A stretch of 36,757 nt of DNA from an uncultured Thiodictyon sp. (GCF_903946935.1 NZ_CAJAXH010000039.1:1-36757); one strand, 5' to 3'. Shown: positions 1 through 9,553, counted from the stretch's first letter. The notes: generated by a model from the letters alone, not told the origin. Program-made: numbers and translations.

Positions 1-788
1 CGGTGCCAGACGCTGCCCGCTCGGTGCCGCTTGCCCGCCCGGCCAGCGACAACATCGCCCCTCCCGTTCGCCAAGGACGCGGGGCTCCCACACTACCGGA
101 CCAACGCTCCACATTCATGCAGGCTTGCCGAAAGGACACGGCCCAGGTGGCCGCGCAGCCGCCCCAGCGCCGGAAGCAGGCGCCAATAGTCACCGTGGAA
201 TGGAGTCAGGCGGGGCGACAGGTCCAGGATCAACTGGCAGGCGGGTGCCCAGCGGTGGAGCCGCTGCCTGGGCAGGCGGCGGGGGGCTTGGCCGCAGGCG
301 ATCAGGTCCACGAGGCGTTTCAGGTCCGGCTCGCGCCGCTCGGTCCAGTCGCCCAGGGCGGCGCGCAGGAAGGGCCAGAGGCGCGGCCAGGGAATCAGCG
401 GCTCCGGCACGGGCGGGGAAAGGCGTTGTTGGCGCTGTTCGCCCGGCGCGAACGGCCGGGCGGCGTGGTACCAGTCCGGGCGCTCGCCGGGCGGCGACTC
501 GCGCTCAATGGATCGGTAGCCGACCACCCGATAGAAGGGTAACCCGCCGACTGGCTGGGTGCCCTCCCCAGGCGCATCGGCGGGTGGCGACGCAGAGGGC
601 GCCGCGGGCGTCGAGCCGCGGGAAACCGGCACCGGACCCGCAGCAAGTCGTCCCGCGGGCGCAGGTGTGGGCTTAGCCTTGGGCACTCGCCGGTACCCGG
701 CAAGCCCGGCCATCGCGGTGAGCGCGTCCCGCCCCTCCGAGTGCAGGCAACGCAGCAGATCCCCGCGGCTGACGGCGGGCTGGCCCAT
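1..788 (-). pseudogene. N-terminal part of a larger protein, probably frameshifted; runs off the window
   Basis: A minus-strand frame opens with ATG at 788 and closes with TAG at 93-95 (231 residues). The start overlaps the stop of the upstream gene as ATGA, so the two are translationally coupled. The N-terminus is followed by a Pro/Ala-rich linker and then a Trp/Arg-rich helical segment (PWPRLWPFLRAALGDW). The last 20 or so residues look out of frame. A second minus-strand frame is open from about 150 to the window edge and reads on through a Trp/Gly-rich stretch, so a frameshift near 130-150 is likely. An alternative is a new gene starting at ATG 55, preceded by GGGAGGGG. The helical segment reminds me of the N-terminal region of large SUMF1/formylglycine-generating-enzyme-like proteins; that is recollection and uncertain. 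Confidence 0.4.
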
Positions 789-1622
789 CAGCCGTCCCGC
801 GGCGCCTTGCGTAGCGCGAACTCGGCAATCTCGCCCAGCAGCTCGAGCTGCTCGACTTCGCCCTCAGCCATCCGCCGCGGGGCGCGCAGGATATCCAGAT
901 ACTCGGCCTGGCCGGGCGGGGTTTGGCCGAGCCGCCGGGCATCCTGGCGATCGGTCCAGATGCCGCACCGGCCCCCGACGCGCTCCACTCGGCACGGACC
1001 AGCCGCATCAGCAGCCAGCCGAGCAGACGCCGGGCGACGGCGCGCAGCTCCCGGCTCGCCCCACCCCGCGGGGCCTGTCGGAGGCAGGCGACGATGGCGC
1101 TGGTGAGCTCGGCGAGCGCGGGCTCTTCAGCCGATTCGCACAGCCGCAAGCCGACGGTGGTTGGATGGACCTTGAGCCGGTCGGCCAGGGCCGCGCGCAA
1201 GGCCCCGGCCGCGCTCGCCTGGAGTTCTTTGTCGATGGTCTTGGCCAGCGCCTGCTGGAAGGCGTCATCGGGCGGGACCTTCCGCCGCGCGGTATTGCGC
1301 TCGATGCGTTCAATGAGGGCCGCGAACTCGGTCTCCAGGTGGAGGTCCGGGGGCGGCGAGTACATGTCTGCCAGGATGCCGGTCAGGTAGTCGAAAACGC
1401 GGCGGATATCGCGGCACAGATCGAGTTCTTGGTTGGCATGGGTAAGATGGTCCTTCTGGGCCAGCCGGCCAATGCGCGCCTCCAGCTCCAGGCCACGCTT
1501 TTCGCAGTACTCGACTTCGTTTCTTCAACCGATGCATCGCCGGGTGTACATACCCGCTTGATGGCATCGCGCAGTTCATATCTGCGGCCCAGGTTCTTCA
1601 CGTGTTGCCAGTTGCCGTGCAT
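788..1622 (-). pseudogene. Unrecognised protein gene broken by two apparent frameshifts
   Basis: Three minus-strand frames must be joined to make one plausible protein. The first starts with ATG at 1622 (MHGNWQHVKNLGRRYELRDA). Near 1505-1520 the natural-looking sequence moves to another frame (EYCEKRGLELEARIGRLAQK), which continues through 1365 into a charged helical region (KVHPTTVGLRLCESAEEPAL). Near 985-1000 it moves again to a frame ending RKAPRDG with TGA at 788-790. Evidence for each shift is the change from balanced, charged composition to Arg/Pro/Ser-rich shadow sequence and the ATGA coupling of the last frame to the next gene. The product would be about 275 mostly helical residues. 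I do not recognise the family. Sequencing errors could also produce this pattern. Confidence 0.45.
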
Positions 1623-1737
1623 CGGCCGTCTCCCCTATATGTTGTGGGCCGACGTATATCATGCACGAAGCGGGCGGTTTGTGCCAACGGCGGCAGGCGC
1701 AACGATCATGCTGGACGCAAGTTACCGTCCATGGCCT

Positions 1738-1764
1738 GGATTCCGGCGTCCCGGCCGGAATGAC
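1738..1764. repeat. REP-like palindrome, family C, copy 1
   Basis: The core at 1741-1760 is an inverted repeat (TTCCGGCG, centre TCCC, then GGCCGGAA). A near-identical palindrome is at 16031-16049, and both are followed by a GACG-type tail. It lies in the 144-base gap between pdxH and the broken gene upstream. Short imperfect palindromes of this type are typical extragenic repeats. Confidence 0.6.
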
Positions 1765-1766
1765 GT

Positions 1767-2411
1767 TCACGGCGCCAATCGCTCCACCCCCCACGCCCCG
1801 GCGGCGGAGCGCCGATAGCGAAAGCGGTCGTGCAGCCGGCTGTCGCGGCCCTGCCAGAACTCGATCTCGGTCGGCTCCACCCGATAGCCGCCCCAGAAGT
1901 CCGGGAGCGGGATCGCCCCCTCGGCAAAGTGTCGCTGCATCTGTGCCACCTTCTCCTCCAGGAGCGAGCGCGAGGTGATCACCTGGCTCTGGGGCGAGGC
2001 CCAGGCGCCGATCTGGCTGCCGCGCGGGCGGGTGGCGAAATACCCTAAAGACTCCGCAGTGGAAATGCGCCGTGCGGTCCCGACGATCTGCACCTGGCGC
2101 GCCAGCGCCACCCAGGGAAACAGCAAGGCCACCCGCGGGTTGGTTCCGATCTGCTGAGACTTGCGGCTCTCGTAATTGGTAAAGAAGACGAACCCCTGGC
2201 GATCATAAAGCTTGAGCAGCACGGTGCGCAGATACGGCTGACCGTCGGGGTCGACCGTCGCCAGGCTCATTGAGTTGGGCTCCGGCAGGTCTTGGGCGAT
2301 GGCCTCCTCATACCAGCGCTGAAACTGGCCCACGGGGTCCGGGTTCAGGTCCTCCTCGCCCAGGCCGTGGGCCATGGCGGCGGTGCGGAAGGCTTCCGGG
2401 TTGACATTCAT
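1767..2411 (-). CDS. pdxH: Pyridoxamine/pyridoxine 5'-phosphate oxidase
   Basis: This FMN enzyme oxidises pyridoxine or pyridoxamine 5'-phosphate to pyridoxal 5'-phosphate in the cytoplasm, the last step of de novo and salvage vitamin B6 synthesis. The 214 residues match the family length (E. coli 218). The FMN-binding segments RTVLLK and FFTNYESRKSQQI are present, as are the GSQIGAWASPQSQVI segment and the C-terminal dimerisation and PLP-binding signature (PDFWGGYRVEP, then RLHDRFRY). The start gives the usual family N-terminus. It is transcribed away from aceA across a 302-base divergent region and is probably monocistronic. Confidence 0.96.
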   Translation of the reverse strand: MNVNPEAFRTAAMAHGLGEEDLNPDPVGQFQRWYEEAIAQDLPEPNSMSLATVDPDGQPYLRTVLLKLYDRQGFVFFTNYESRKSQQIGTNPRVALLFPWVALARQVQIVGTARRISTAESLGYFATRPRGSQIGAWASPQSQVITSRSLLEEKVAQMQRHFAEGAIPLPDFWGGYRVEPTEIEFWQGRDSRLHDRFRYRRSAAGAWGVERLAP

Positions 2412-2713
2412 CTGACGGTCCTGTGTTTGGGTTGCGGGAAGTATGCCGCGCGCGGGGGCGATGCGCGACCGGGGCGGCGCGCTTTTTCCGCCGATTATCA
2501 GGCGGCGTCACCGGGCGCCTCAAGAAAGCAATGGACAAGATTAGTAGAATTGCTTCGTCAAATGCTTAGTCTCCAGGTACTTTAGTCGGTTAAGACCGAG
2601 ATATTTTGTCGGTTAATAAATCGAAGGGCTCGCGCTGCTCTCCAGCCGGGACCCTCCAGTGCAGGCGGGGGGAGACATCTGCAATTTTTCAACCACTTGA
2701 GGGGATTCACCAC
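2412..2713. promoter_or_regulatory. Divergent pdxH/aceA intergenic region with a 9-base direct repeat
   Basis: Bases 2535-2625 are clearly more AT-rich than the surroundings. GTCGGTTAA occurs twice, at 2585-2593 and 2608-2616, a 23-base period of roughly two helical turns. The first copy also lies in a short inverted repeat (TCGGT-TAAG-ACCGA, 2587-2600). This looks like a binding-site pair for a regulator of aceA, which is commonly controlled by carbon source. I cannot name the factor or place -35/-10 elements confidently. Confidence 0.4.
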
Positions 2714-4021
2714 ATGACCCGCGACGAACAGATCAAGGCCCTGGAAACCGACTGGGCAGAAAACCCGCGTTGGACTGACGTGAAGCGCGGCTACGCGGCC
2801 GCCGATGTGGTTCGCCTGCGCGGCAGCGTGCAGCCCGAATACACCCTGGCCCAGCGCGGCGCTCAACGCCTGTGGGACCTGGTGCGCGGCGGGTCCAAAA
2901 AGGGCTATGTGAACTGCATGGGCGCCATCACGGCCGGCCAGGCGATGCAGCAGGCCAAGGCCGGGATCGAGGCCATCTATCTGTCCGGCTGGCAGGTGGC
3001 GGCGGACGGCAACACCTCCGAGACCATGTACCCGGACCAGTCGCTGTATGCCTACGACTCGGTGCCGACCATGGTGCGGCGCATCAACAACACCTTTAAG
3101 CGGGCAGACGAGATCCAGTGGTCGCGCGGCATGGGCCCCGGGGACCAGGACTACATCGACTACTTCCTGCCCATCGTGGCGGACGCCGAGGCCGGTTTCG
3201 GCGGCGTGCTCAACGCCTTTGAGCTGATGAAGAACATGATCGTCGCCGGTGCCGCCGGGGTCCACTTCGAGGACCAACTCGCGGCGGTGAAGAAGTGCGG
3301 CCACATGGGCGGCAAGGTCCTGGTGCCCACCCGTGAGGCGGTCGAGAAGCTCAAGGCTGCGCGCCTGGCCGCCGACGTCATGGGCGTCCCCACCCTGATC
3401 CTGGCCCGCACCGACGCCAAGGCAGCCAACCTGCTGACCAACGATGTCGACCCCAACGACCAGCCCTTCCTCACCGGCGGCCGCTCCGACGAGGGCTTCT
3501 ACATGGTGCGCAACGGCGGTGAGCAGGCGATCAGTCGCGGCCTCGCCTACGCGCCCTATGCGGACCTGGTGTGGTGTGAGACCGAAACGCCGGATCTCGG
3601 CTTTGCCCGTGAGTTCGCCCAGGCCCTGCTGGCGAAGAACCCCAACAAGCTGCTGGCCTACAACTGCTCGCCCTCCTTCAACTGGAAGAAGAACCTGGAC
3701 GACGCGACCATCGCCCGCTTCCAGGAGGAGCTGGCGGACATGGGCTACAAGTACCAGTTCATCACCCTGGCCGGTATCCACAACATGTGGTACAACATGT
3801 TCGACTTGGCCTATGACTACGCCCGCGGCCAGGGCATGAAGCACTATGTGGAAAAGGTCCAGGAGCGCGAGTTCGTCGCCCGCGAGCGCGGCTACACCTT
3901 CGTCTCCCACCAGCAGGAGGTCGGTGTCGGCTACTTCGACGACGTGACCACCGTCATCCAGGGCGGCCACTCATCCGTCACCGCCCTGACCGGCTCGACC
4001 GAAGAAGAACAGTTCCATTGA
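2714..4021 (+). CDS. aceA: Isocitrate lyase
   Basis: Cleaves isocitrate to glyoxylate and succinate, the first step of the glyoxylate shunt, allowing net carbon gain from acetate. The product is 435 residues against 434 in E. coli. The catalytic loop KKCGH is at residues 193-197, the same numbering as in E. coli, with Cys195 the catalytic acid. Other family segments include GYVNCMGAITAGQAMQQAKA and YNCSPSFNW. The ATG at 2714 was chosen because GAGGGG lies 10 bases upstream and the protein then begins like family members; a frame extending to 2606 adds an unrelated N-terminus. No malate synthase gene is in the window. Confidence 0.97.
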   Translation: MTRDEQIKALETDWAENPRWTDVKRGYAAADVVRLRGSVQPEYTLAQRGAQRLWDLVRGGSKKGYVNCMGAITAGQAMQQAKAGIEAIYLSGWQVAADGNTSETMYPDQSLYAYDSVPTMVRRINNTFKRADEIQWSRGMGPGDQDYIDYFLPIVADAEAGFGGVLNAFELMKNMIVAGAAGVHFEDQLAAVKKCGHMGGKVLVPTREAVEKLKAARLAADVMGVPTLILARTDAKAANLLTNDVDPNDQPFLTGGRSDEGFYMVRNGGEQAISRGLAYAPYADLVWCETETPDLGFAREFAQALLAKNPNKLLAYNCSPSFNWKKNLDDATIARFQEELADMGYKYQFITLAGIHNMWYNMFDLAYDYARGQGMKHYVEKVQEREFVARERGYTFVSHQQEVGVGYFDDVTTVIQGGHSSVTALTGSTEEEQFH

Positions 4022-4500
4022 TCTGTCACGGCCAGGGATGGCCGTATCCGCACCGATTTCGCTGGCCCGGCCGGACTGTGCTCGGGCCTATCCGACGCTC
4101 CCCCCCGACCACCAGCATCGCGGACGCGGCCAGCCAGGTGTCCAACTGCCTGGCTGCCCAGCCGATAAGGCCGAGCGGGGGCCCAATAAATTCCTCTATT
4201 CCTGTTGCCTTTCTCCTGAGAAGGCGATAGAAGTTCGGCCCGATGGAATCCCCCGTCTATAAGACCTTCGCCTGGGGCGGCATCTATGGCGGAGTCACCC
4301 GGATGGAGGACGTGGAACAGGGTCTGGCCGGGGGGATCGCTACCGCGGTGACGGGACATTAGAGCGGCGACCCGGCGCCGGCCGGGCCAGCCTTGCTTGC
4401 TGCGGCTCGCGACCCGCGCGCCGAGCGGAGGAGTTCCGGGCTAGAATGTGCCGTTTACCGCCCTGCCCCGGCGCCCCCCTTTTTCGCACCCCCGAGCATC
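4022..4500. other. Intergenic region between aceA and glnS
   Basis: Just after the aceA stop is a short hairpin (CGGCCA, loop GGGA, TGGCCG, 4027-4042) without a T-run, a weak terminator candidate at best. A short open frame lies at 4243-4362 and is listed separately. A TAGAAT at 4442-4447 is a plausible -10 element for glnS, but I see no good -35 at the right distance. Nothing else recognisable. Confidence 0.4.
4243..4362 (+). CDS. Possible 39-residue ORF or gene remnant
   Basis: ATG at 4243 to TAG at 4360-4362. The product is Gly-rich with an aromatic N-terminal half (YKTFAWGGIYGGV). The composition looks more protein-like than the neighbouring noncoding sequence, but the Shine-Dalgarno is weak (GAAG about 10 bases upstream) and I recognise no family. 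It could be a leftover 3' end of a decayed gene. Low confidence. Confidence 0.2.
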   Translation: MESPVYKTFAWGGIYGGVTRMEDVEQGLAGGIATAVTGH

Positions 4501-6174
4501 ATGACTGACCCCGTCGATTCGCACCGTTCCAACTTCATCCGTCAGATCGTCGAGGAGGACCTGGCCGCCGGTCGCCACCAGCGGATCGCCACGCGCTTCC
4601 CGCCGGAACCCAACGGGTATCTGCACATCGGACATGCCAAGTCGATCTGTCTCAACTTCGGCCTGGCCCAGGACTACCCAGGCACCTGCAACCTGCGCTT
4701 CGACGACACCAACCCGCACAAGGAGGATCTGGAGTTTGTCGACTCCATCCAGGCCGACGTGCGCTGGCTGGGCTTCGACTGGGGAGACCGGCGCTATTTT
4801 GCCTCGGACTATTTCGAGCAGCTCTACGGCTTCGCCATCGAACTGATCCACAAGGGCTTGGCCTATGTCTGCGACCTGGGCGCCGAGGAGGTCCGGGCCT
4901 ATCGCGGCACCCTCACCGAACCGGGCCGCGAGAGCCCGGGGCGCCAACGGTCGGTTGCGGAGAACCTGGACCTCTTCACGCGCATGCGTGCTGGCGAGTT
5001 CCCGGACGGCGCCCGCAGCCTGCGCGCCCGCATCGACATGGCCTCGCCCAACATCAACCTGCGCGACCCGGTGCTCTACCGTATCCGCCACGGGGTGATC
5101 CACCACCAGACCGGCACCCTCTGGTGTCTCTACCCGACCTACGACTACACCCACCCCATCTCGGACGCCTTGGAGTGCATTACACACTCCATCTGCACCT
5201 TGGAGTTCGAGGACCACCGCCCGCTCTACGATTGGTGCGTGGACAACGTCTCGGTCCCCTCCAAGCCGCGCCAGATCGAGTTCTCCCGGCTCAATCTGGA
5301 ATACACGGTCATGAGCAAGCGGCTGCTGACCCAGCTCGTCACCGAGCGGCACGTTAGCGGCTGGGACGACCCGCGGATGCCGACCATCGCCGGGCTGCGC
5401 CGCCGCGGCTACAGCGCCGCCTCCATCCGCGACTTTTGCGAGCGCATCGGCGTCACCAAGGCCGACAACCGGGTGGAGATGGCGCTCCTGGAGAGCGCCA
5501 TCCGCGACGACCTGGACGCCAGCGCACCCCGGCGCATGGCGGTCCTGCGCCCGCTGAAGGTCGTGATTGAGAACATCCCGGCGGGTCAGGTCGAGCAGAT
5601 GGCCGCCGGCAACCACCCCAAGGATGCGACCATGGGGACGCGCCAGGTCCCCTTCGCACGCGAGATTTTCATCGATCGCAACGACTTCGCCGAGCTCCCG
5701 CCCAAGGGCTTCAAGCGCCTGATCCCCGGCGGTGAGGTGCGGCTGCGCAACGCCTATGTGATCCGTTGCGATCAGGTCACCAAGGATGCGGACGGACAAG
5801 TCACCGAACTGCGCGCCACCGCGGACTTGCAGACCCTGGGCCGCAACCCGGAGGGGCGCAAGGTCGGCGGGGTCATCCACTGGGTCAGCGCCGCCCACGC
5901 CGTTGCGTGCGAGGTGCGGCTCTACGACCGGCTGTTCAGCGTCCCGGTCCCGGGTGCGGGTGGCGGCGACTTCCTCGCCGACCTCAACCCCGACTCGCTC
6001 ACCGTGTTGAGCGACAGTCTGGCGGAGCCCTCACTCGCGGCCGCGGCCCCCGGCGAGCGCTTCCAGTTTGAGCGCGAGGGCTATTTTGTCGCCGACCAGG
6101 ACAGCACCGCGGCGCGGCCCGTTTTCAACCTGACGGTGGGGCTGCGCGACACTTGGGGGAAGGCGCAGCGCTAG
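4501..6174 (+). CDS. glnS: Glutaminyl-tRNA synthetase
   Basis: Class I aminoacyl-tRNA synthetase that charges tRNA-Gln with glutamine. At 557 residues it matches E. coli GlnRS (554). The HIGH signature is at residues 42-45 ([12 protein letters not shown]) and the KMSKS-equivalent is VMSKR at 270-274, as usual for this family. The C-terminal beta-barrel anticodon-binding region is complete ([13 protein letters not shown] onward). The ATG at 4501 gives the standard N-terminus just before the conserved [11 protein letters not shown]. Upstream in-frame starts would add Pro-rich noncoding sequence. No close neighbour on the same strand suggests an operon. Confidence 0.97.
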   Translation: MTDPVDSHRSNFIRQIVEEDLAAGRHQRIATRFPPEPNGYLHIGHAKSICLNFGLAQDYPGTCNLRFDDTNPHKEDLEFVDSIQADVRWLGFDWGDRRYFASDYFEQLYGFAIELIHKGLAYVCDLGAEEVRAYRGTLTEPGRESPGRQRSVAENLDLFTRMRAGEFPDGARSLRARIDMASPNINLRDPVLYRIRHGVIHHQTGTLWCLYPTYDYTHPISDALECITHSICTLEFEDHRPLYDWCVDNVSVPSKPRQIEFSRLNLEYTVMSKRLLTQLVTERHVSGWDDPRMPTIAGLRRRGYSAASIRDFCERIGVTKADNRVEMALLESAIRDDLDASAPRRMAVLRPLKVVIENIPAGQVEQMAAGNHPKDATMGTRQVPFAREIFIDRNDFAELPPKGFKRLIPGGEVRLRNAYVIRCDQVTKDADGQVTELRATADLQTLGRNPEGRKVGGVIHWVSAAHAVACEVRLYDRLFSVPVPGAGGGDFLADLNPDSLTVLSDSLAEPSLAAAAPGERFQFEREGYFVADQDSTAARPVFNLTVGLRDTWGKAQR

Positions 6175-6285
6175 CGTGCAGCGCCCGGCTTTCAGGTAAG
6201 CGCATACTGGTACCGACGCTTGCAGCTCCCTGAGGTGTCAGCGTTGCGCTGCGCGCTTTGACGAAGAATTTCTCGGGACGCCACG

Positions 6286-6969
6286 ATGGATGAGGTTATC
6301 GATGTCACCATGCAGAAAGCGGACGGGGCGGCGGCCGGGTCGAAGCAGTTGAGTCAGCTCTCAGCACTGTATCGAGACCTGCTGCGCTGCCGCCGCTGCC
6401 CCGGCATGTTCGGCCCACCGGTCTATGGCACTGCCGTCATCTCGCCGGTGATGATGATCGGCCAGGCGCCCGGGACCAAGGAGATCGAACAGTGTCGACC
6501 CTTTTGCTGGACCGCCGGTAAGACCCTGTTTCGCTGGTTCCAATCGATCGGAATGGACGAGCCGACCTTCCGGGAGCGGGTGTTGATGAGCGCGGTCTGC
6601 CGCTGCTTTCCCGGCAAGAACCCTAAGGGCGGGGACCGGGTGCCGGATCGACACGAGGTGGCGCACTGCGCGCCCTGGTGGCAAGGTGAGATGGCAATCA
6701 GCCAGCCGCGGCTCATCATCCCGGTGGGCAAGCTCGCCATCGCGCAGTTCGCGGACCAACTGCCCGCGGGGGCAAGGCTCGACGGGCTGGTCGGACAGCA
6801 ATGGCCCTATCGCTCGAAGGCCGGTCTGGCGGCGGACCTGATCCCCCTGCCCCACCCCTCCGGGGCCTCCACCTGGTTCAAGATGGAGCCGGGGAGGACC
6901 CTGCTACACGCGGGGCTGGGGTTGATCGCCGCCCATCCGGCGTGGCAGGGCCTGTTGCACGACCACTGA
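6286..6969 (+). CDS. Uracil-DNA glycosylase-superfamily protein
   Basis: The 227-residue protein has the UDG-fold landmarks in order: a CRRCP pair near residues 35-39, motif 1 as IGQAPGTKE, a segment CWTAGKTLFRWF replacing the usual PFVGRAG-type loop, SAVCRCFPGKNPKGGDR, the IIPVGKLAI strand and motif LPHPSG. Further cysteines (CRPFC, HCAPW) could ligate a [4Fe-4S] cluster as in family 4 and 5 enzymes. Such proteins remove uracil or related lesions from DNA. The altered motifs mean substrate and even activity are uncertain. It is convergent with manC. An alternative start is the ATG at 6310. Confidence 0.8.
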   Translation: MDEVIDVTMQKADGAAAGSKQLSQLSALYRDLLRCRRCPGMFGPPVYGTAVISPVMMIGQAPGTKEIEQCRPFCWTAGKTLFRWFQSIGMDEPTFRERVLMSAVCRCFPGKNPKGGDRVPDRHEVAHCAPWWQGEMAISQPRLIIPVGKLAIAQFADQLPAGARLDGLVGQQWPYRSKAGLAADLIPLPHPSGASTWFKMEPGRTLLHAGLGLIAAHPAWQGLLHDH

Positions 6970-7053
6970 ACGAAGGGTTCATGCGCAAACCTGGGTCTTA
7001 ATCGATTGGGGCGCCGAGCGCCGACGCTCGCTACGCAGAGTGCCTGACAGCGG

Positions 7054-7078
7054 CGTGACACCGCAGAGCGGTGTCACG
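7054..7078. terminator. Inverted repeat between convergent genes, possible bidirectional terminator
   Basis: A perfect 11-base stem (CGTGACACCGC, loop AGA, GCGGTGTCACG) sits between the convergent UDG-like gene and manC. A third copy of the arm GCGGTGTCAC follows at 7088-7097. There is no T-run, so it may act with Rho or only as an mRNA 3'-end stabiliser. Confidence 0.5.
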
Positions 7079-7110
7079 AGCGCGAGGGCGGTGTCACACG
7101 CCTGCCAGCT

Positions 7111-8613
7111 TCAGCCAGCGTCCTTGGAGTCGCGCGCATAGACATCCTCGAAGCGCACGATGTCGTCCTCGCCCAAATAGCTGCCGGACTGGACCTCGAT
7201 GATCTCCAGCGGGATGGTCCCAGGATTCTCCAGCCGGTGCGTACTGCCGACCGGGATATAGGTGGACTGGTTCTCGGTGATCAGGAAGGTCTTGTCGCCA
7301 CAGGTCACGCGGGCGGTGCCGGAGACCACCACCCAGTGCTCGGCGCGATGGTGATGCATCTGCAATGACAGTGACTCCCCGGGCTTCACCGACAAGCGTT
7401 TGACCTGATAGCGCCCACCCTGCCCGATCGACTCGTAGGCCCCCCAAGGGCGATGCACCCGCTGGTGGTGGCGGAACTCGTGGCGTCCCTCGTGCTCCAG
7501 GAACTGGGTCACGGCCTTCACGTCCTGGGCACGGTCTTTCTTGACCACCAGCACCGCGTCGGGCGTTTCGACCACGATCAGGTCGTCCACCCCCACCAGG
7601 GCCACCATGCGGTGACGGGCGATCAGCAGGTTGTTGTTGGCGTCATGGACAAAGGCGTCGCCGTCCAACACATTGCCGGCGGCGTCCTGCTCGCTCACCT
7701 CCCACAGGGTGGACCAAGCGCCCACGTCGGACCAGCCGACCTCCAGCGGGATGACGACGGCCGGCGGACCCTCACTCGCACCCTCGCCGGCCAAGCGCTC
7801 CATCACCGCATAGTCGATCGAGTCGCTCGGGCAAACGGCGAAGGCGGCGGGGGCGAGACTGAAAAATTGCCCGGTTTGGCGACCCTCGGTATAGGCGTGC
7901 GCCGCGGCCTGGGCGATGTCCGGGCGAAAGCGCTCGATCAGGCTTAACCAGAGTGAGGCCTTGAGGACGAAGAGGCCGCTGTTCCACAGATACTCACCGG
8001 AGGCCAGATAGCCTTCGGCGGTCGCGACCTCGGGCTTCTCCACAAATGCGTTGAGCCGGTAGGCGCTGCCCGCCAACGGCTCCATTAGATGAGGGGGATC
8101 AAAGCGATCGCCCCGGCGAATGTACCCATAGCCCACCTCGGGCTTGTCCGGGACGATACCGAAGGTCACCACCGCGCCCTGCTCGGCCAGGCTGAAACCA
8201 TCGGCCACCGCGGTGCGGAAGGCCGGCTCGTGGCGGATCAGATGGTCCGCCGGCATCACCAGCAGGACCGGGTCCAGCCCGTCGCGTACCGCCGCCAGGG
8301 CCGCCACCGTCAACGCCGGGGCGGTGTTGCGCCCCTTGGGCTCCAGGATGATCGCCCCCGGGGTGCGACCCATCAGGCGGAACTGTTCGGCGACCAGAAA
8401 GCGGTGCGACTCGTTGCATACCACCAGCGGATCGACCAGGCCGATACCGCGCCGCGGGTGCTCCTGATCCAGCCCGTCGAGGCGCCGCACCGTCTCTTGG
8501 AGCATGGTGTACACGCTGGTCAACGGCAGGAATTGCTTGGGGTAGGCCTCGCGCGACAGGGGCCACAGACGGGTGCCGGAACCGCCGGAGAGGATGACTG
8601 GTTGCAGGAGCAT
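7111..8613 (-). CDS. manC: Mannose-1-phosphate guanylyltransferase / mannose-6-phosphate isomerase
   Basis: Bifunctional type II enzyme (ManC/AlgA/CpsB) that makes GDP-mannose for capsule, exopolysaccharide or LPS sugars. The N-terminal nucleotidyltransferase domain carries the pyrophosphorylase signature GGSGTRLWPLSR near residues 10-21 and the FVEKP motif. The C-terminal cupin isomerase domain begins at RPWGAYESIG and includes QMHHHRAEHWVVVSG and YIPVGSTHRLENPG. The 500 residues fit a full-length two-domain protein. It is divergent from folE and convergent with the UDG-like gene, so probably expressed alone. A flippase gene nearby (9700-11178) may use products of the same pathway; that link is inference. 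Confidence 0.93.
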   Translation of the reverse strand: MLLQPVILSGGSGTRLWPLSREAYPKQFLPLTSVYTMLQETVRRLDGLDQEHPRRGIGLVDPLVVCNESHRFLVAEQFRLMGRTPGAIILEPKGRNTAPALTVAALAAVRDGLDPVLLVMPADHLIRHEPAFRTAVADGFSLAEQGAVVTFGIVPDKPEVGYGYIRRGDRFDPPHLMEPLAGSAYRLNAFVEKPEVATAEGYLASGEYLWNSGLFVLKASLWLSLIERFRPDIAQAAAHAYTEGRQTGQFFSLAPAAFAVCPSDSIDYAVMERLAGEGASEGPPAVVIPLEVGWSDVGAWSTLWEVSEQDAAGNVLDGDAFVHDANNNLLIARHRMVALVGVDDLIVVETPDAVLVVKKDRAQDVKAVTQFLEHEGRHEFRHHQRVHRPWGAYESIGQGGRYQVKRLSVKPGESLSLQMHHHRAEHWVVVSGTARVTCGDKTFLITENQSTYIPVGSTHRLENPGTIPLEIIEVQSGSYLGEDDIVRFEDVYARDSKDAG

Positions 8614-8902
8614 GGTGTCGATCTACCTGGGCGCTTGCCCGCGGGAATGGGTGAGTCATTACAGCGCCCGGGGTCAGGTCGCGTCAACCCGGGGCGGTCA
8701 TTGCGCCCGCGCAGCAGCAATGCGGTGCGCCTCGTGCAGGCGCGGACAACCCACCGCTTGAGGATGCGCTGGTCTGCTCCGCGCGCTGTTTCCTGTCCGC
8801 AGAGGTTCCATTTTCCCTCACCAACCCCCACTGTCTTAGGCCAATCAGTGTCGGCGATCGCACCCAGCGCAGTCGCTAGACCTTCAGGAGAGGCAACCAC
8901 CC
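8614..8902. promoter_or_regulatory. Divergent manC/folE intergenic region
   Basis: This 289-base stretch must hold promoters for both genes. The folE Shine-Dalgarno AGGAGAGG (about 8886-8893) is strong. I see no convincing -35/-10 pair, hairpin or riboswitch-like fold. Confidence 0.3.
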
Positions 8903-9541
8903 ATGTCAGAAAAACCTAGAATGTCCAAAGTGATGGCCGAGGCCCGCTACGCCGCCACCTTTGAAGCGCAGTCGGAGGAGGAGGTCTACGACGCGCCCAA
9001 GGAGGCCTTGGTGCGCTCCATGCTGGTGGCCATCGGGGAGGACCCCGACCGCGAGGGTCTGCGCCGAACGCCCTTGCGGGTGGCCAAGGCGATGGATTTT
9101 CTCACCAGCGGTTATCAACTCTCGCCCGAGGAGATCATCAAGAAGGCCCTGTTTGCGGAGGACGTGAAGGAGATGGTGGTGATCCGTGACATCGAGTTCT
9201 ATTCGATGTGCGAGCATCACATGCTGCCTTTTTTCGGTCATGCCCATGTCGGTTATCTGCCCAACGGTAAGGTGGTGGGCCTGTCCAAGGTCGCACGGGT
9301 GGTGGACTGTTTCGCCCGGCGGCTGCAAGTGCAGGAACGACTGACCAATCAGGTGGCGGACGCATTGATCGAGCACCTGGGCGCCCACGGGGTGGCCGTG
9401 GTCATCGAGGCGAGCCACACCTGCATGATGATGCGCGGGGTGCAGAAGCAGCGCAGCACCACCGTCTCCAGTGCCATGCGTGGGTCATTCGAGACCAACC
9501 AACTCACCCGCGCCGAGTTCATGTCCTTTATTCGCAGCTAA
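8903..9541 (+). CDS. folE: GTP cyclohydrolase I
   Basis: Converts GTP to 7,8-dihydroneopterin triphosphate, the first step of folate biosynthesis and of some queuosine precursor routes. The 212 residues contain the zinc ligands Cys103, His106 (in [11 protein letters not shown]) and Cys174 ([12 protein letters not shown]), each offset by 7 from E. coli Cys110, His113 and Cys181. The [14 protein letters not shown] active-site segment is intact. A strong AGGAGAGG lies 9 bases before the ATG. It is followed directly by a palindromic repeat (family A). Confidence 0.97.
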   Translation: MSEKPRMSKVMAEARYAATFEAQSEEEVYDAPKEALVRSMLVAIGEDPDREGLRRTPLRVAKAMDFLTSGYQLSPEEIIKKALFAEDVKEMVVIRDIEFYSMCEHHMLPFFGHAHVGYLPNGKVVGLSKVARVVDCFARRLQVQERLTNQVADALIEHLGAHGVAVVIEASHTCMMMRGVQKQRSTTVSSAMRGSFETNQLTRAEFMSFIRS

Positions 9542-9553
9542 TAAAAGAGTTAG

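Noticed and set aside
559-1818. Long plus-strand frame opposite the broken genes at the left edge
   Set aside because: It is Arg/Pro/Ala-rich, has no recognisable domain and is antisense to the more protein-like minus-strand frames; GC-rich DNA commonly leaves such frames open.
2582-3970. 462-residue frame antisense to aceA
   Set aside because: aceA is a certain gene; the antisense frame is a codon-bias shadow rich in Val, Gly, His and Leu.
4027-4042. Hairpin after aceA as an intrinsic terminator
   Set aside because: The stem is only six bases and lacks a T-run; noted only as a weak candidate.
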